Positions 26,187-35,320 of a DNA stretch of 64,000 nt are shown in pieces. Under the pieces are notes generated by a model. It was not told where the DNA came from. It saw only the letters and a program-made list of their open reading frames with translations, and searched no databases. This DNA comes from Salinibacterium sp. ZJ70 (lineage in GTDB: Bacteria; Actinomycetota; Actinomycetes; Actinomycetales; Microbacteriaceae): contig NZ_CP061770.1 of assembly GCF_011751865.2 (NCBI RefSeq), positions 1,674,001 through 1,738,000 on the forward strand. Direction: 5' to 3'. Position 1 is the first letter of the stretch; each line of letters opens with the position of its first letter. Position numbers and translations under genes: made by a program.

Positions 26187-27512
26187 ATGACCGACCCGGC
26201 GATCGATCGCTTCCGCACGCTCCTGACTCACCCCACCTACTCGCATGAGGGGGCGTCCGGCCTCGAGGAGGTGTTCGCCGCGTTCCACGCCGACCTCGAA
26301 CGGCTCTTCCCGCGCGTTCACGCGACCCTCGAGCGCGAGGTGATCGCCGGCCGCAGCCTGCTCTACCGCTGGAAGGGACGCGAGGAGGGCCAGCCCGCGG
26401 TGCTCATGGCGCACCAGGATGTCGTGACTGTCGACGATCCCGACCGCTGGACGCATCCGCCGTTCGCGGCGACCGTCACGGGCGACGGCGCCGAGGAGAC
26501 CATCTGGGCGCGCGGCGCGCTGGACGACAAGGCGGCGCTCGTGGCGACGCTCGAGGCTGTCGAGGCGCACCTCGAAGCAGGCTTCGCGCCCCAGCACGAC
26601 GTGTACCTCGCCTTCGGCCACGACGAGGAGGCGGGCGGCACGGGCGCCGCGGCGATCGTCGAGGTGCTGCGCGAGCGCGGCATCGAACCGTGGCTCGTGC
26701 TCGACGAGGGGGGTGCCGTCATGGATGGCATCCTGCCGGGCCTCGGCCCGACCGCTGTCGTCGGCCTCACCGAGAAGGGCGTGATGAACCTCGAGCTGCG
26801 GGTGCAGCAGAGCGGCGGGCACGCCGCGATCCCGCTGCCCGGAGGCTCGACCGCGGTGCTCGCGCGCGCCATTCTGCGCCTCGAGAACCAGCCCCAGAAG
26901 CCGCACCTCATCGAGCCGACCATCGAGCTGCTCGAAGCCCTCGGGCGGCGATTGGGAGGCGCCCAGGGCTGGGCTCTGCGCAACGCACGACGGTTCCCCG
27001 GGCTCCTCGCCTCCGTGCTTGCGAAGAAGAGCCCTCAGCTGGCGGCGATGACGCGCACCACGCGCGCGGTCACGCAGCTGCGCGGATCCTCGAGCCGGAA
27101 CGTCGTGCCCGAGACGGCGACCGCGACGCTCAACGTGCGCATCCTGCCGGGTGAGACCGTCGAGTCGGCGCTCGCCGACATCCGCGCGGTGATCGACGAC
27201 GAGACGGTCGAGACCCGCGTGCTCGAAGGGAATGACCCCGCTCCCGTGTCGCCCGCGTCAGGGCCCGCTTGGGAGGCGATCTCGGCGAGCATCGTCGATG
27301 CGTTCCCACACGCGTCCGTCGCGCCGTACGTCATGCTGCAGGCGAGCGATTCGCGGCACTTCGCCACGATCTCCGCCAACGTGTACCGCTTCCTGCCATT
27401 CGATCTGCGTCAGGACGAGCTGCAGTCGATCCACGGGATCGACGAGCGCATCCGCACCTCCACGTATCGCTCCTCGATCGCGTTCTTCGACGCGCTCATC
27501 AGCCGGCTCTGA
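26187..27512 (+). CDS. M20 family metallopeptidase (carboxypeptidase S-like)
   Basis: The 441-residue protein has the di-zinc ligands of family M20: His in LMAHQDVV, Asp in RGALDDKAA, the catalytic EE pair in FGHDEEAGGTG, an Asp in VLDEGG and a C-terminal His in SDSRHFATI. A dimerisation domain sits between about residues 205 and 330. The sequence resembles the CPS1/yscS branch, which releases residues from dipeptides or N-acyl amino acids. No signal peptide is seen, so it is likely cytoplasmic. It is convergent with the GDPD gene, 10 bp apart. Confidence 0.88.
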   Translation: MTDPAIDRFRTLLTHPTYSHEGASGLEEVFAAFHADLERLFPRVHATLEREVIAGRSLLYRWKGREEGQPAVLMAHQDVVTVDDPDRWTHPPFAATVTGDGAEETIWARGALDDKAALVATLEAVEAHLEAGFAPQHDVYLAFGHDEEAGGTGAAAIVEVLRERGIEPWLVLDEGGAVMDGILPGLGPTAVVGLTEKGVMNLELRVQQSGGHAAIPLPGGSTAVLARAILRLENQPQKPHLIEPTIELLEALGRRLGGAQGWALRNARRFPGLLASVLAKKSPQLAAMTRTTRAVTQLRGSSSRNVVPETATATLNVRILPGETVESALADIRAVIDDETVETRVLEGNDPAPVSPASGPAWEAISASIVDAFPHASVAPYVMLQASDSRHFATISANVYRFLPFDLRQDELQSIHGIDERIRTSTYRSSIAFFDALISRL

Positions 27513-27522
27513 GCATCGGAGC

Positions 27523-28404
27523 TCACGACGCTGCGACGGCCTCGCTGATCCAGCCCCCGAGCTTCGTGGGCTTGTCGGTGATGATGCCGTCGACCCCGAA
27601 CTGCCGCGCCTCCTCCCAGCGGTGCGTGCTGTTGAGGGTGTAGACGAGCACGCCGAGCCCCGCCTCGTGCATGCGGTCGACGACGTCGGGGTCGTTCTGC
27701 AGCGAGTTGGGGGTCGTGAGGATCGCGATCGCCCCGTAGTAGGTCGTGAGGCCCACGGGGTCGCTCGGCAGGTCGCGCTTGATGATGACGCGCGGGAACG
27801 CGGGGGCCGCCTCGGCGAGGTAGGCGATCGTCGTGAGGTTGAAGCTCGCGAAGACGACGCGGTCCTGCACCCCGCGGGCGTACACGTCGATCGTGATGCG
27901 CTCGATGTCGTCGGCCACCCAGTGGCCTTTGAGTTCGAGGAGCGCCTTCTTGTCGGATGCGGAGAGCGCATCGAGGAACTCCTCGAGGGTCGGCACCGTC
28001 GTTCCCGCGAAGGCGGCGTCATACCAGGACCCGGCGTCGAGGGCACGGATCTGCTCGAGCGTGAGATCGGCGACAGCGCCCGTGCCGTTCGTCGTGCGCT
28101 CCACGGTCTCGTCGTGGAGGATGACCGCGTGCCGGTCGAGCGTGAGCTGCACATCGGCCTCCACGAACTCGAGGTTCGAGCGGAACGCGGAGTCGAAGGC
28201 GGGGAGCGTGTTCTCGGGCGCACGCGCACTGTCTCCTCGGTGCGCGGCGATGAAGGCGGGCTCGCCGGGAGCTCGGAGCGCGCCGATCATGTTGGTTGCG
28301 TAGACGCTCACCGCGTCGGGAACGAGGAGGAGCACGGTGACGAGGGAGAGCGTCGCAGTGGCGGCGGCGAATGCGCGCCGCACCGGATGCGTCACCATCT
28401 GCAC
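27523..28404 (-). CDS. Glycerophosphodiester phosphodiesterase, membrane-anchored or secreted
   Basis: The 293-residue protein has an N-terminal hydrophobic segment (about 10-35) without a clear cleavage site, so it may remain anchored. The GDPD barrel follows: IAAHRGDSARAPENTLPAF with the catalytic His-Arg, then EADVQLTLDRHAVILHD with the metal-binding E-x-D and second His. It hydrolyses glycerophosphodiesters to glycerol-3-phosphate and an alcohol, outside the membrane by topology. No transporter lies next to it. Confidence 0.88.
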   Translation of the reverse strand: MQMVTHPVRRAFAAATATLSLVTVLLLVPDAVSVYATNMIGALRAPGEPAFIAAHRGDSARAPENTLPAFDSAFRSNLEFVEADVQLTLDRHAVILHDETVERTTNGTGAVADLTLEQIRALDAGSWYDAAFAGTTVPTLEEFLDALSASDKKALLELKGHWVADDIERITIDVYARGVQDRVVFASFNLTTIAYLAEAAPAFPRVIIKRDLPSDPVGLTTYYGAIAILTTPNSLQNDPDVVDRMHEAGLGVLVYTLNSTHRWEEARQFGVDGIITDKPTKLGGWISEAVAAS

Positions 28405-28507
28405 GAATGCTCTACTTCCGTCGGGTTCTCCGCCTCATCGCGAAGTGACCCGACTGTAACACAAGCGTTACCGATCCGTTATGCGGCGGATCGGGGCGTC
28501 GGCCGGC

Positions 28508-28717
28508 TCAGTGTCGGTAGTGCCCCGTGGCCTTCGCCAGCAGCAACTGGGCCTGTCGCTCGTCAGCACGCTCCAGCTGAGCTGCGAGGCGCACCGCGGC
28601 CGGGCCGCGCACCGTGGTGACGACGCGACCGCCGCGGCGGATGAGGATCGCACCCGACGACGTCACGTGCGAGTCGAACGGATCCGATTCCAGCCGGCCA
28701 CGGCGGTCGATCGCCAT
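28508..28717 (-). CDS. Small conserved protein at the end of the deoC-aldehyde dehydrogenase operon
   Basis: The 69-residue basic protein (MAIDRRGRLESDPFDSH, RRGGRVVTTVRG) has no membrane segment. It starts one base after the stop of the second ALDH, so it belongs to that operon. Proteins of this kind occur next to ALDH genes in other actinobacteria; the role is unknown. Confidence 0.65.
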   Translation of the reverse strand: MAIDRRGRLESDPFDSHVTSSGAILIRRGGRVVTTVRGPAAVRLAAQLERADERQAQLLLAKATGHYRH

Positions 28718-28718
28718 G

Positions 28719-29576
28719 TCAGATGAGGGACTTCGTGTGCCACACCGTCTTCGTCTCGGTGAACGCGAGAATGCGGTCGAGACTGCGCGGCGGCACGCCC
28801 GGCTCAGGGCGCAGCACGCGCATGAGCGTCTCAGCGGCGGCGATCTCGAGGTCGACCCAGTCGAGCGCTCCGGCGCCCAGCAGATCGATCGCGTTGACGT
28901 CGGCGTGCGAGGCTAGCCACGGAGCGATCTCCGCGGGCGAGCCGGTGAGCACATTCACCACTCCCCCGGGCACGTCGCTCGTCGCGAGCACCTCCGCGAG
29001 GCTGATCGCGGAGAGCGGGTGCGCCTCATCGGCGACCACGACCACAGCGTTCCCGGCGACGAGCGCCGGTGCCACGGCAGCCACGAGGCCGAGGAGGCTG
29101 GCCTCGCCCTGCGGAGCGATGATCGCGACGACGCCGGTCGGCTCCGGCACCGAGAGGTTGAAGTAGGGCCCAGCGACGGGGTTGCCCGAGCCCGCGACCT
29201 GGGCGTACTTATCGGCCCATCCGGCGTACCAGACCCACATGTCGATCGCGTCGTCCACCTGGCGCCCCGCGACGGCGGCCGAGACACCCTCGGACGCCGC
29301 GATCTCCTCCGCGAACTGCGCGCGACGGCCCTCGAGAACCTCGGCGATGCGGTAGAGCACCTGGCCCCGGTTGTACGCGGTCGCGCCTGCCCATCCGGAG
29401 ACCGCTGCACGGGCCGCGACGACAGCGTCACGCGCATCCTTGCGGCTCGCGAGCGACGCGTTGGCGAGGAACGCGCCATCGGCCGAGAGCACCTCGTAGG
29501 TGCGGCCCGACTCGCTGCGCGGGAACTTGCCGCCGATGTAGAGCTTGTAGGTCTTGGGGATGCTGAGACGGCTCAC
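28719..29576 (-). CDS. Half-length aldehyde dehydrogenase family protein
   Basis: The 285-residue protein matches the N-terminal, NAD-binding half of ALDHs (KLYIGGKFPRSESG, PEPTGVVAIIAPQGEASLLG), with a shortened C-terminal part. The catalytic-cysteine segment seen in its upstream neighbour (QGHVCCAGSR) is absent, so it is not expected to oxidise aldehydes by itself. It may form mixed oligomers with the full-length enzyme. Its GTG start overlaps the upstream stop by four bases, showing tight coupling. Confidence 0.75.
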   Translation of the reverse strand: MSRLSIPKTYKLYIGGKFPRSESGRTYEVLSADGAFLANASLASRKDARDAVVAARAAVSGWAGATAYNRGQVLYRIAEVLEGRRAQFAEEIAASEGVSAAVAGRQVDDAIDMWVWYAGWADKYAQVAGSGNPVAGPYFNLSVPEPTGVVAIIAPQGEASLLGLVAAVAPALVAGNAVVVVADEAHPLSAISLAEVLATSDVPGGVVNVLTGSPAEIAPWLASHADVNAIDLLGAGALDWVDLEIAAAETLMRVLRPEPGVPPRSLDRILAFTETKTVWHTKSLI

Positions 29577-31063
29577 TTGGCTGCTCCCTTGGTGTCGACG
29601 GCCGCGGGGCGCAGGTACGCGGCGAGACCCTGGCGGCCTCCCTCGCGACCGTAGCCGGACTCCTTGTAGCCGCCGAAGGGGCTCGCGGGGTCGAAGCGGT
29701 TGAACGTGTTGGCCCAGATGACGCCCGCGCGCAGCTTGTCGGCGACGGCGAGGATCTTCGATCCCTTGTCGCTCCAGATGCCGGCAGAGAGCCCGTAGGG
29801 CGTGTTGTTGGCCTTCGCGATGGCCTCGGCGGGCGTGCGGAAGGTCAGCACCGAGAGCACCGGTCCGAAGATCTCCTCGCGGGCGATCGTCGACGAGGTC
29901 GTCACGCCGGTGAAGATCGTGGGCGCGAACCAGAACCCGTTCTCGGGGATCTCGCACGGCGCGCTCCAGCGCTCAGCACCCTCCTGCTCGCCGATGTCGG
30001 TGAGGTGACGGATGCGGTCGAGCTGCGCGCGCGAGTTGATCGCGCCGACATCGGTGTTCTTGTCGAGCGGATCGCCAAGGCGCAGCGTCGAGAGGCGGTT
30101 CTTGAGGCGCTCCACCACCTCGTCGTGGATCGACTCCTGCACGAGGAGACGGCTGCCCGCGCAGCACACGTGACCCTGATTGAAGAAGATGCCGTTGACG
30201 ATGCCCTCGACCGCCTGGTCGATGGGGGCGTCGTCGAAGACGATGTTGGCCGCTTTGCCGCCGAGCTCGAGCGTCACCTTCTTGTGGGTGCCCGCGGCCG
30301 CCTTCGCGATCTCGCGGCCCACCGCCGTGGAGCCCGTGAAGGCGAGCTTGTCGACATCCGGGTGCCGCATGAGCGCAGCACCCGTGGCACCGGCGCCCGT
30401 CACGATGTTGACGACACCGGCGGGCAGGTCGGCCTGCTGCAGGATCTCGGCGAACAGCATCGCGGTGAGCGGAGTCGTCTCGGCGGGCTTCAGCACGACC
30501 GTGTTGCCCGCTGCGAGTGCGGGGGCGATCTTCCACGCGAGCATGAGAAGCGGGAAGTTCCACGGAATGACCTGTGCGGCCACGCCGAGGGAGCGCGGGT
30601 TCGCGCCGAGACCCGCGTAGTCGAGCTTGTCGGCCCAGCCTGCGTAGTAGAAGAACCATGCGGCGACGAGCGGCACATCCACGTCGCGGCTCTCCTTGAT
30701 GGGCTTGCCGTTGTCGAGCGACTCGGCGACCGCGAGCTCGCGCGCCCGTTCCTGCACGAGGCGTGCGATGCGGAAGAGGTACTTGCCGCGGTCCGAGCCC
30801 GACATCTTCGACCAGACCTTGGTGTGCGCACGACGGGCCGCAGCGACGGCCTCATCGATGTCTGTCTCGGATGCGATCGCGAACTCGGCGATCGTCTTCT
30901 CGGTGGCGGGCGAGATGCTGTGGAACGAACTGCCGGAGCCGTCACGGAACTCGCCGTCGACGAACAGGCCGTAGCTGTCCTTGAGGTGCAGCACCGAGGT
31001 GGATTCGGGTGCCGGCGCGTACTCGAGGAAGCCGCGTCCGTTGGTGGGAGTGATGTCCTTCAT
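29573..31063 (-). CDS. Aldehyde dehydrogenase
   Basis: The 496-residue NAD(P)-dependent ALDH has PWNFPLLM for the cofactor, FTGSTAVGREI, a general-base Glu in LELGGKAANIV and the catalytic cysteine in NQGHVCCAGSR. With deoC just upstream it most likely oxidises the acetaldehyde released from deoxyribose-5-phosphate. ATG at 31063 lies 10 nt after the deoC stop. An upstream in-frame extension has no ALDH similarity and was left out. Confidence 0.92.
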   Translation of the reverse strand: MKDITPTNGRGFLEYAPAPESTSVLHLKDSYGLFVDGEFRDGSGSSFHSISPATEKTIAEFAIASETDIDEAVAAARRAHTKVWSKMSGSDRGKYLFRIARLVQERARELAVAESLDNGKPIKESRDVDVPLVAAWFFYYAGWADKLDYAGLGANPRSLGVAAQVIPWNFPLLMLAWKIAPALAAGNTVVLKPAETTPLTAMLFAEILQQADLPAGVVNIVTGAGATGAALMRHPDVDKLAFTGSTAVGREIAKAAAGTHKKVTLELGGKAANIVFDDAPIDQAVEGIVNGIFFNQGHVCCAGSRLLVQESIHDEVVERLKNRLSTLRLGDPLDKNTDVGAINSRAQLDRIRHLTDIGEQEGAERWSAPCEIPENGFWFAPTIFTGVTTSSTIAREEIFGPVLSVLTFRTPAEAIAKANNTPYGLSAGIWSDKGSKILAVADKLRAGVIWANTFNRFDPASPFGGYKESGYGREGGRQGLAAYLRPAAVDTKGAAK

Positions 31064-31073
31064 GACGTGGTCC

Positions 31074-32084
31074 TCAGTCGATCGTGACGTAGTCGGGGCC
31101 GGAGTAGTGGCCGGTGCGGAGCTTCTGACGCTGCAGCAGAACGTCGTTGAGCAGGCTGGACGCGCCGAAGCGGAAGAGGTGCGGCTGCAGCCACTGCTCC
31201 CCCACCGTCTCGGCGACCGTGACGAGGTACTTGACCGCATCTTTGGAGGTGCGGATGCCGCCCGCGGGCTTGACGCCCACATACTCGCCGGTGAGGCGGT
31301 GCCAGTCGCGCACGGCCTCGAGCATGAGCAGTGTGACGGGCAGTGTCGCAGCGGGCGACACCTTGCCGGTGGACGTCTTGATGAAGTCGCCGCCCGCGAG
31401 GATCGCGAGCCAGGAGGCGCGGCGCACGTTGTCGTAGGTGTTCAGTTCGCCCGTCTCGAGGATGACCTTGAGGCTCGCGAAGCTGCCGTCGGCACGGCGG
31501 CAGGCTTCCTTCACGGCCACGATCTCCTCGAAGACCTTGCCGTAGTTCCCTGCGAGGAACGCGCCGCGATCGATGACCATGTCGATCTCGTCGGCGCCGG
31601 CCTCGACCGCGTCGCGCGTGTCGATGAGCTTCACGGGCAGCGAAGCGCGACCCGACGGGAAGGCGGTCGAGACGGCCGCCACCGAGATGAGGCCGTCATC
31701 CGGATCGCCGTGCAGGGATCCGAGGGCGTCGACGGCGTGTCCGACCATGTCGTTGTAGACGCAGACCGCGGCCACGCGGGGCGTGGAGAGATCGGACGAG
31801 TCCGGAACCATGGCCTTCGCGACGAGCGAGCGCACCTTGCCGGGGGTGTCGGCGCCTTCGAGCGTCGTGAGGTCGATGAGCTCGATGATGCGATCGAGCG
31901 CCCACGCCTTCGAGGTGGTCTTGATGGAGCGTGTGCCGAGACCGGCTGCGCGCTGCTCGAGACCGACGGCATCGACGCCGCTCAGGCCCTCGAGATGCTG
32001 GCGGAGGCTGCGCTCCGTCAGATCGCCGCCGAGGAGGCGGACGGCGCGCTCGGCGGGAGCCAGCGCGTGCGGCTGCATGGTCAT
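31074..32084 (-). CDS. deoC: Deoxyribose-phosphate aldolase
   Basis: The 336-residue class I aldolase has the Schiff-base lysine in GGDFIKTSTGK, the proton-relay residues in VGVKPAGGIRTSKDA and DEIDMVIDRG. It cleaves 2-deoxyribose-5-phosphate to acetaldehyde and glyceraldehyde-3-phosphate in nucleoside catabolism. It is longer at the N-terminus (about 80 residues) than E. coli DeoC, as in other actinobacterial and eukaryotic-like forms. ATG at 32084 has a perfect GGAGGA and overlaps the regulator stop by four bases. Confidence 0.93.
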   Translation of the reverse strand: MTMQPHALAPAERAVRLLGGDLTERSLRQHLEGLSGVDAVGLEQRAAGLGTRSIKTTSKAWALDRIIELIDLTTLEGADTPGKVRSLVAKAMVPDSSDLSTPRVAAVCVYNDMVGHAVDALGSLHGDPDDGLISVAAVSTAFPSGRASLPVKLIDTRDAVEAGADEIDMVIDRGAFLAGNYGKVFEEIVAVKEACRRADGSFASLKVILETGELNTYDNVRRASWLAILAGGDFIKTSTGKVSPAATLPVTLLMLEAVRDWHRLTGEYVGVKPAGGIRTSKDAVKYLVTVAETVGEQWLQPHLFRFGASSLLNDVLLQRQKLRTGHYSGPDYVTID

Positions 32085-33009
32085 GAATCCTCCAGAAGTG
32101 CTCGAGCTGTCGATTCGTCGGTGATGAGAACGGTGCACAGACCGCTCATCACGACGGCTCGTGCGATGTCATGTTTCGCTGCACCGGCGACCACGAAGAT
32201 CGAGGTGCTCGCCGCACGCAGCCGTTCGAGGCTGATCCCCACCGTACGCTCATCGAGCGCGGGATCGACGATGTTGCCGTTGGCATCGATGTATCGGCCG
32301 ACGACGTCGCCGATGGCGCCCTTGCGGGCGAGTTCGCTGACATCCTCCGGCTGCAGGTAGCCGCTCTCGACGAGCGCCGACTTCTCGTCGCCGACTCCCG
32401 CGCTGAACAGGTAGGCGTTCGCGCCAGCCGCTCGTGCGAGCACCTCGGCGACGGTGCGGTCCGACTCGATCGCCTGCTTGGTAGCGAGGCGTTCGAGGAT
32501 CGCCGGGCTCGGCAGCAGCAGCACGTGGCCGCGTCCGCGCTGGGCGATCGTCGAGGCGAGCGTCGCCGCGGTGCCTGGCCGACGATTGAGACTGACCCCG
32601 CCGTTGATCTGGTGACGCCGTTCGCCCAACCGTCGGGCAGGCGGTCGGCGACCTCGGTGAGTGTGCGACCCCAGCTCACGCCGAGCACACGCGGTACCGG
32701 TCGCAGGCTCGTGAGGTAGTCGGCGGCTGCCTGCGCGACGCGGCCGTGCACAGCCGTCTCGGAGTCCGGGTTGGGGACGACGACGGCATCCGAGAGGCCG
32801 AAACGCTCGCGCAGCTCGCGCTCGGTGGTGAGCCGGCGCGCGCGGGGGTGCACGATCTCGATGCGGACGATGCCGCGCTCGCGCGCCTGCGTCAGCATGC
32901 GCCCCGCTTTCCAGCGGGAGATGCCCAGCAGCGCACCGATCTCATCCTGCGTCTTGTTCTCGTCGTAGTAGAGCTCGGCGACACGCACAGACAGCAGCTC
33001 GTGGTCCAT
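32081..33009 (-). pseudogene. SorC/DeoR-type transcriptional regulator, split by a frameshift
   Basis: Two frames together give one sugar-binding regulator. The first (from 33009) has an N-terminal HTH (YYDENKTQDEIGALLGISRW) and the start of the effector domain to about RLPDGWANGVT near 32615. The second frame (ending at 32081) continues with HQINGGVSLNRRPGTAATLA and the rest of the domain, to GLCTVLITDESTARALLEDS. Restoring one base near 32605-32615, where GTCACCAGATC would read GTCACCCAGATC, yields an uninterrupted protein of about 309 residues. The stop overlaps the deoC start, so it normally regulates this operon in response to a phosphorylated deoxysugar. Confidence 0.8.
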
Positions 33010-33070
33010 CGGTCCTCCTCCGTCGACGGTACCTCGCGCTCAGGCGCGTTGCACCGTTTGAGTAAGTCTG

Positions 33071-33107
33071 TGCTCATATGAGCAGCAGATGAGCGCTCGT
33101 ATGCTCA
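33071..33107. promoter_or_regulatory. Palindromic operator candidates upstream of the regulator-deoC operon
   Basis: A perfect 14-bp palindrome TGCTCATATGAGCA (33071-33084) is followed by a second pair of half sites, TGAGC (33090-33094) and GCTCA (33103-33107). They lie 60-100 bp upstream of the regulator start, the place expected for its autoregulatory binding sites. Confidence 0.5.
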
Positions 33108-33185
33108 AGCGGTTGCCGTGCGACGGACAGTCACATTGCGGTCGCCTGAACGCGGCACCCGCCGGACGGCGCACGCCTCAGCGAG

Positions 33186-34373
33186 TCAGAGCTCGTCGTC
33201 GACGAACCGCTCGCGCGCGAGCCACGCGGCGGCTGGCAGAAGGAGGATCGACATCGCGAGCATGACGGCGAGCGGCACATCCCAGTCCCCCGTCACGTCG
33301 TGCAGCACGCCCAGCGCGAACGGGCCGATCGCCCCGAGGATGTAGCCCACGGTCTGCACGAACCCCGAGAGTGCGACGGTCGTCGACGGGGTCCTCGATC
33401 GCAGATTGATGAGGACGAGCGCGAGTGGGAACAGCAGGCACCCGAGCCCGCTCGATGCCGCCCACACCCACGGCAGGAACGCCGGCGCCAGCAGGAGACC
33501 CAGCGCACCCGTCGTGAAGAACACGGCACCCAGCATCACCATCGCGGGTACAGCGCGGGGACGGCGCGACGCGAGGATGGGAACGAGGATCGCCGAGGGC
33601 AGGCCCATGATCGCGAAGATCGCGAGAATCTGACCCGCCGTCGCGGGGTCGACGCCCGCTCGGTCGATCACGATCGACGGAAGCCATGCGAACCCGGCAT
33701 ACGCGGTGAAGCTCGAGATTCCGAAGATCACGCCGAGCGCCCACGCGGTACGCGAGCGCGCCATGCGGGTGACCCCCGTCGCCGCCATCACACCCGTGCC
33801 CGATTCGGCCCCTGTCCGCAGTGCCGCGATCCACGGAACAGCGGCGATGAGCGCGATGATCACCCAGATGCCGAGCGACCAGCGCCATCCGAGTGCGTCC
33901 GCGACGGGCACAGCGAGGAGCGCGGGCGCCGCCGTGGAGATCGACAGGACCGCCGCGTACAGCGCTGTGAGCAGACCGATGCGATCCGGGAAGTAGCGAC
34001 GCACAAGCGACGGCAGCAGCACGTTGCCCACGCCGACACCCGCGAGCGTCACGAGCGTCGTGACGGCGAGCGCGGTCGAGTCGCCGACGAGCGCGCGGCC
34101 GAGATGCCCGACGACCATGGTCACGAGCGATGCGAACACCGTGCGTTCGAGGCCGAACCGCCGCGCGAGCCACGGCGCCAGGAACCCGCTCGCCGCGAAC
34201 GCCACAGGAGGCGCGGCGCCGATGAGACCCAGCACCACCGGATCCAGCGCGATCTCGCCGCCGATCTGGTCGAGGATCGGCGACAGCGCGGCGACAGGGG
34301 TGCGGAGACTGAGCGCGATGAGCAGGATGCCGATGAACGCTGCGAGGCGTCCGCTCCACACGCGTTCGGTCAC
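33186..34373 (-). CDS. MFS transporter, CynX/NimT-like
   Basis: The 395-residue protein has about 12 membrane helices and resembles the CynX/NimT branch of the major facilitator superfamily (ALSLRTPVAALSPIL in helix 1, LARRFGLERT for the loop between helices 2 and 3). Members export or import small organic anions or nitroimidazoles; the substrate here is unknown. Its GTG start overlaps the ribF stop by four bases. Confidence 0.85.
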   Translation of the reverse strand: MTERVWSGRLAAFIGILLIALSLRTPVAALSPILDQIGGEIALDPVVLGLIGAAPPVAFAASGFLAPWLARRFGLERTVFASLVTMVVGHLGRALVGDSTALAVTTLVTLAGVGVGNVLLPSLVRRYFPDRIGLLTALYAAVLSISTAAPALLAVPVADALGWRWSLGIWVIIALIAAVPWIAALRTGAESGTGVMAATGVTRMARSRTAWALGVIFGISSFTAYAGFAWLPSIVIDRAGVDPATAGQILAIFAIMGLPSAILVPILASRRPRAVPAMVMLGAVFFTTGALGLLLAPAFLPWVWAASSGLGCLLFPLALVLINLRSRTPSTTVALSGFVQTVGYILGAIGPFALGVLHDVTGDWDVPLAVMLAMSILLLPAAAWLARERFVDDEL

Positions 34374-35320
34374 AGCGCCTCGGAGAGGATGCGCCGCGCC
34401 GCGTCGGCGTCGGCGCGGATCGCCGCGATGAGCTCATCGAGGGAGTCGAACTTCTCCATCCCTCGCACGTAGTCGACGAATGCGAGCTCGATCTCGCGGT
34501 CGTAGAGATCCAGATCGACATCCAGCAGGTGCGCCTCGGCCTGATGCTGAGGGACCCCGTCGAATGTCGGGTTGTTGCCGATCGACACGGCCGCCGGGTG
34601 CCGCACGCCGTCGATGGTCGCCCACGCGGCGTACACGCCGTCTGCAGGCAGGAGCCCTTCCAGGCGACGCGGGTCCAGGTTCGCTGTGGGGTAGCCGAGT
34701 TCCCGCCCCCGCTTCTCGCCGTGGATCACGACCGAGCGCACCGTGTGCGGGCGGCCCAGGATGCGCGCCGCCTCAGCCACGCGTCCGTCGCCGAGCGCCT
34801 CGCGCACCCACGTCGACGACGCGCGACGCTCACCCTCGCCCACCGCGGCGGCATCCGCCCGCACATCGTCGATGAGCACGACCTCGATGTCGGGCATGCG
34901 ACGCAGCAGGGCGATATCCCCCGCGCCCTTGCGTCCGAAGCGGAAATCGGAGCCTGCGAGCACAACGCGTGCGCCGAGTCGCTCGATGAGCACCCGACGC
35001 ACGAACTCCTCCGGCTCGAGATCGGCGAGCTCGCGATCGAAGCACAGCATGAGGGTCGCATCGACACCCGACTGCTCGAGCAGCTCGCGCTGCTGTTGGA
35101 CGCTCACGACCGACGACGGCGCGATGGCGGGGTTGAGGACCGTCAGCGGGTGCCGGTCGAAGGTGACGACCGCGGAGGAGAGGCCGCGCTCACGCGCCAC
35201 CTCGACGAGTTGGGCGAGCACGGCGCGATGACCGCGATGCACACCATCGAACTTCCCGACGGTGATGACGCTCGGCCCCCATCCGTCCGGAACAGCTCCC
35301 AGCCCGTCGAAGAACTCCAT
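34370..35320 (-). CDS. ribF: Bifunctional riboflavin kinase/FAD synthetase
   Basis: The 316-residue cytoplasmic enzyme has the N-terminal adenylyltransferase (VGKFDGVHRGHRAVLAQ; FDRHPL; GSDFRFGRKGAGD) and the C-terminal kinase (GYPTANL, DGVYAAWA, SIGNNPTFDG). It converts riboflavin to FMN and FAD. The ATG at 35320 overlaps the preceding stop by one base. Linkage to truB with only small membrane proteins in between matches the common truB-ribF pairing. Confidence 0.96.
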   Translation of the reverse strand: MEFFDGLGAVPDGWGPSVITVGKFDGVHRGHRAVLAQLVEVARERGLSSAVVTFDRHPLTVLNPAIAPSSVVSVQQQRELLEQSGVDATLMLCFDRELADLEPEEFVRRVLIERLGARVVLAGSDFRFGRKGAGDIALLRRMPDIEVVLIDDVRADAAAVGEGERRASSTWVREALGDGRVAEAARILGRPHTVRSVVIHGEKRGRELGYPTANLDPRRLEGLLPADGVYAAWATIDGVRHPAAVSIGNNPTFDGVPQHQAEAHLLDVDLDLYDREIELAFVDYVRGMEKFDSLDELIAAIRADADAARRILSEAL

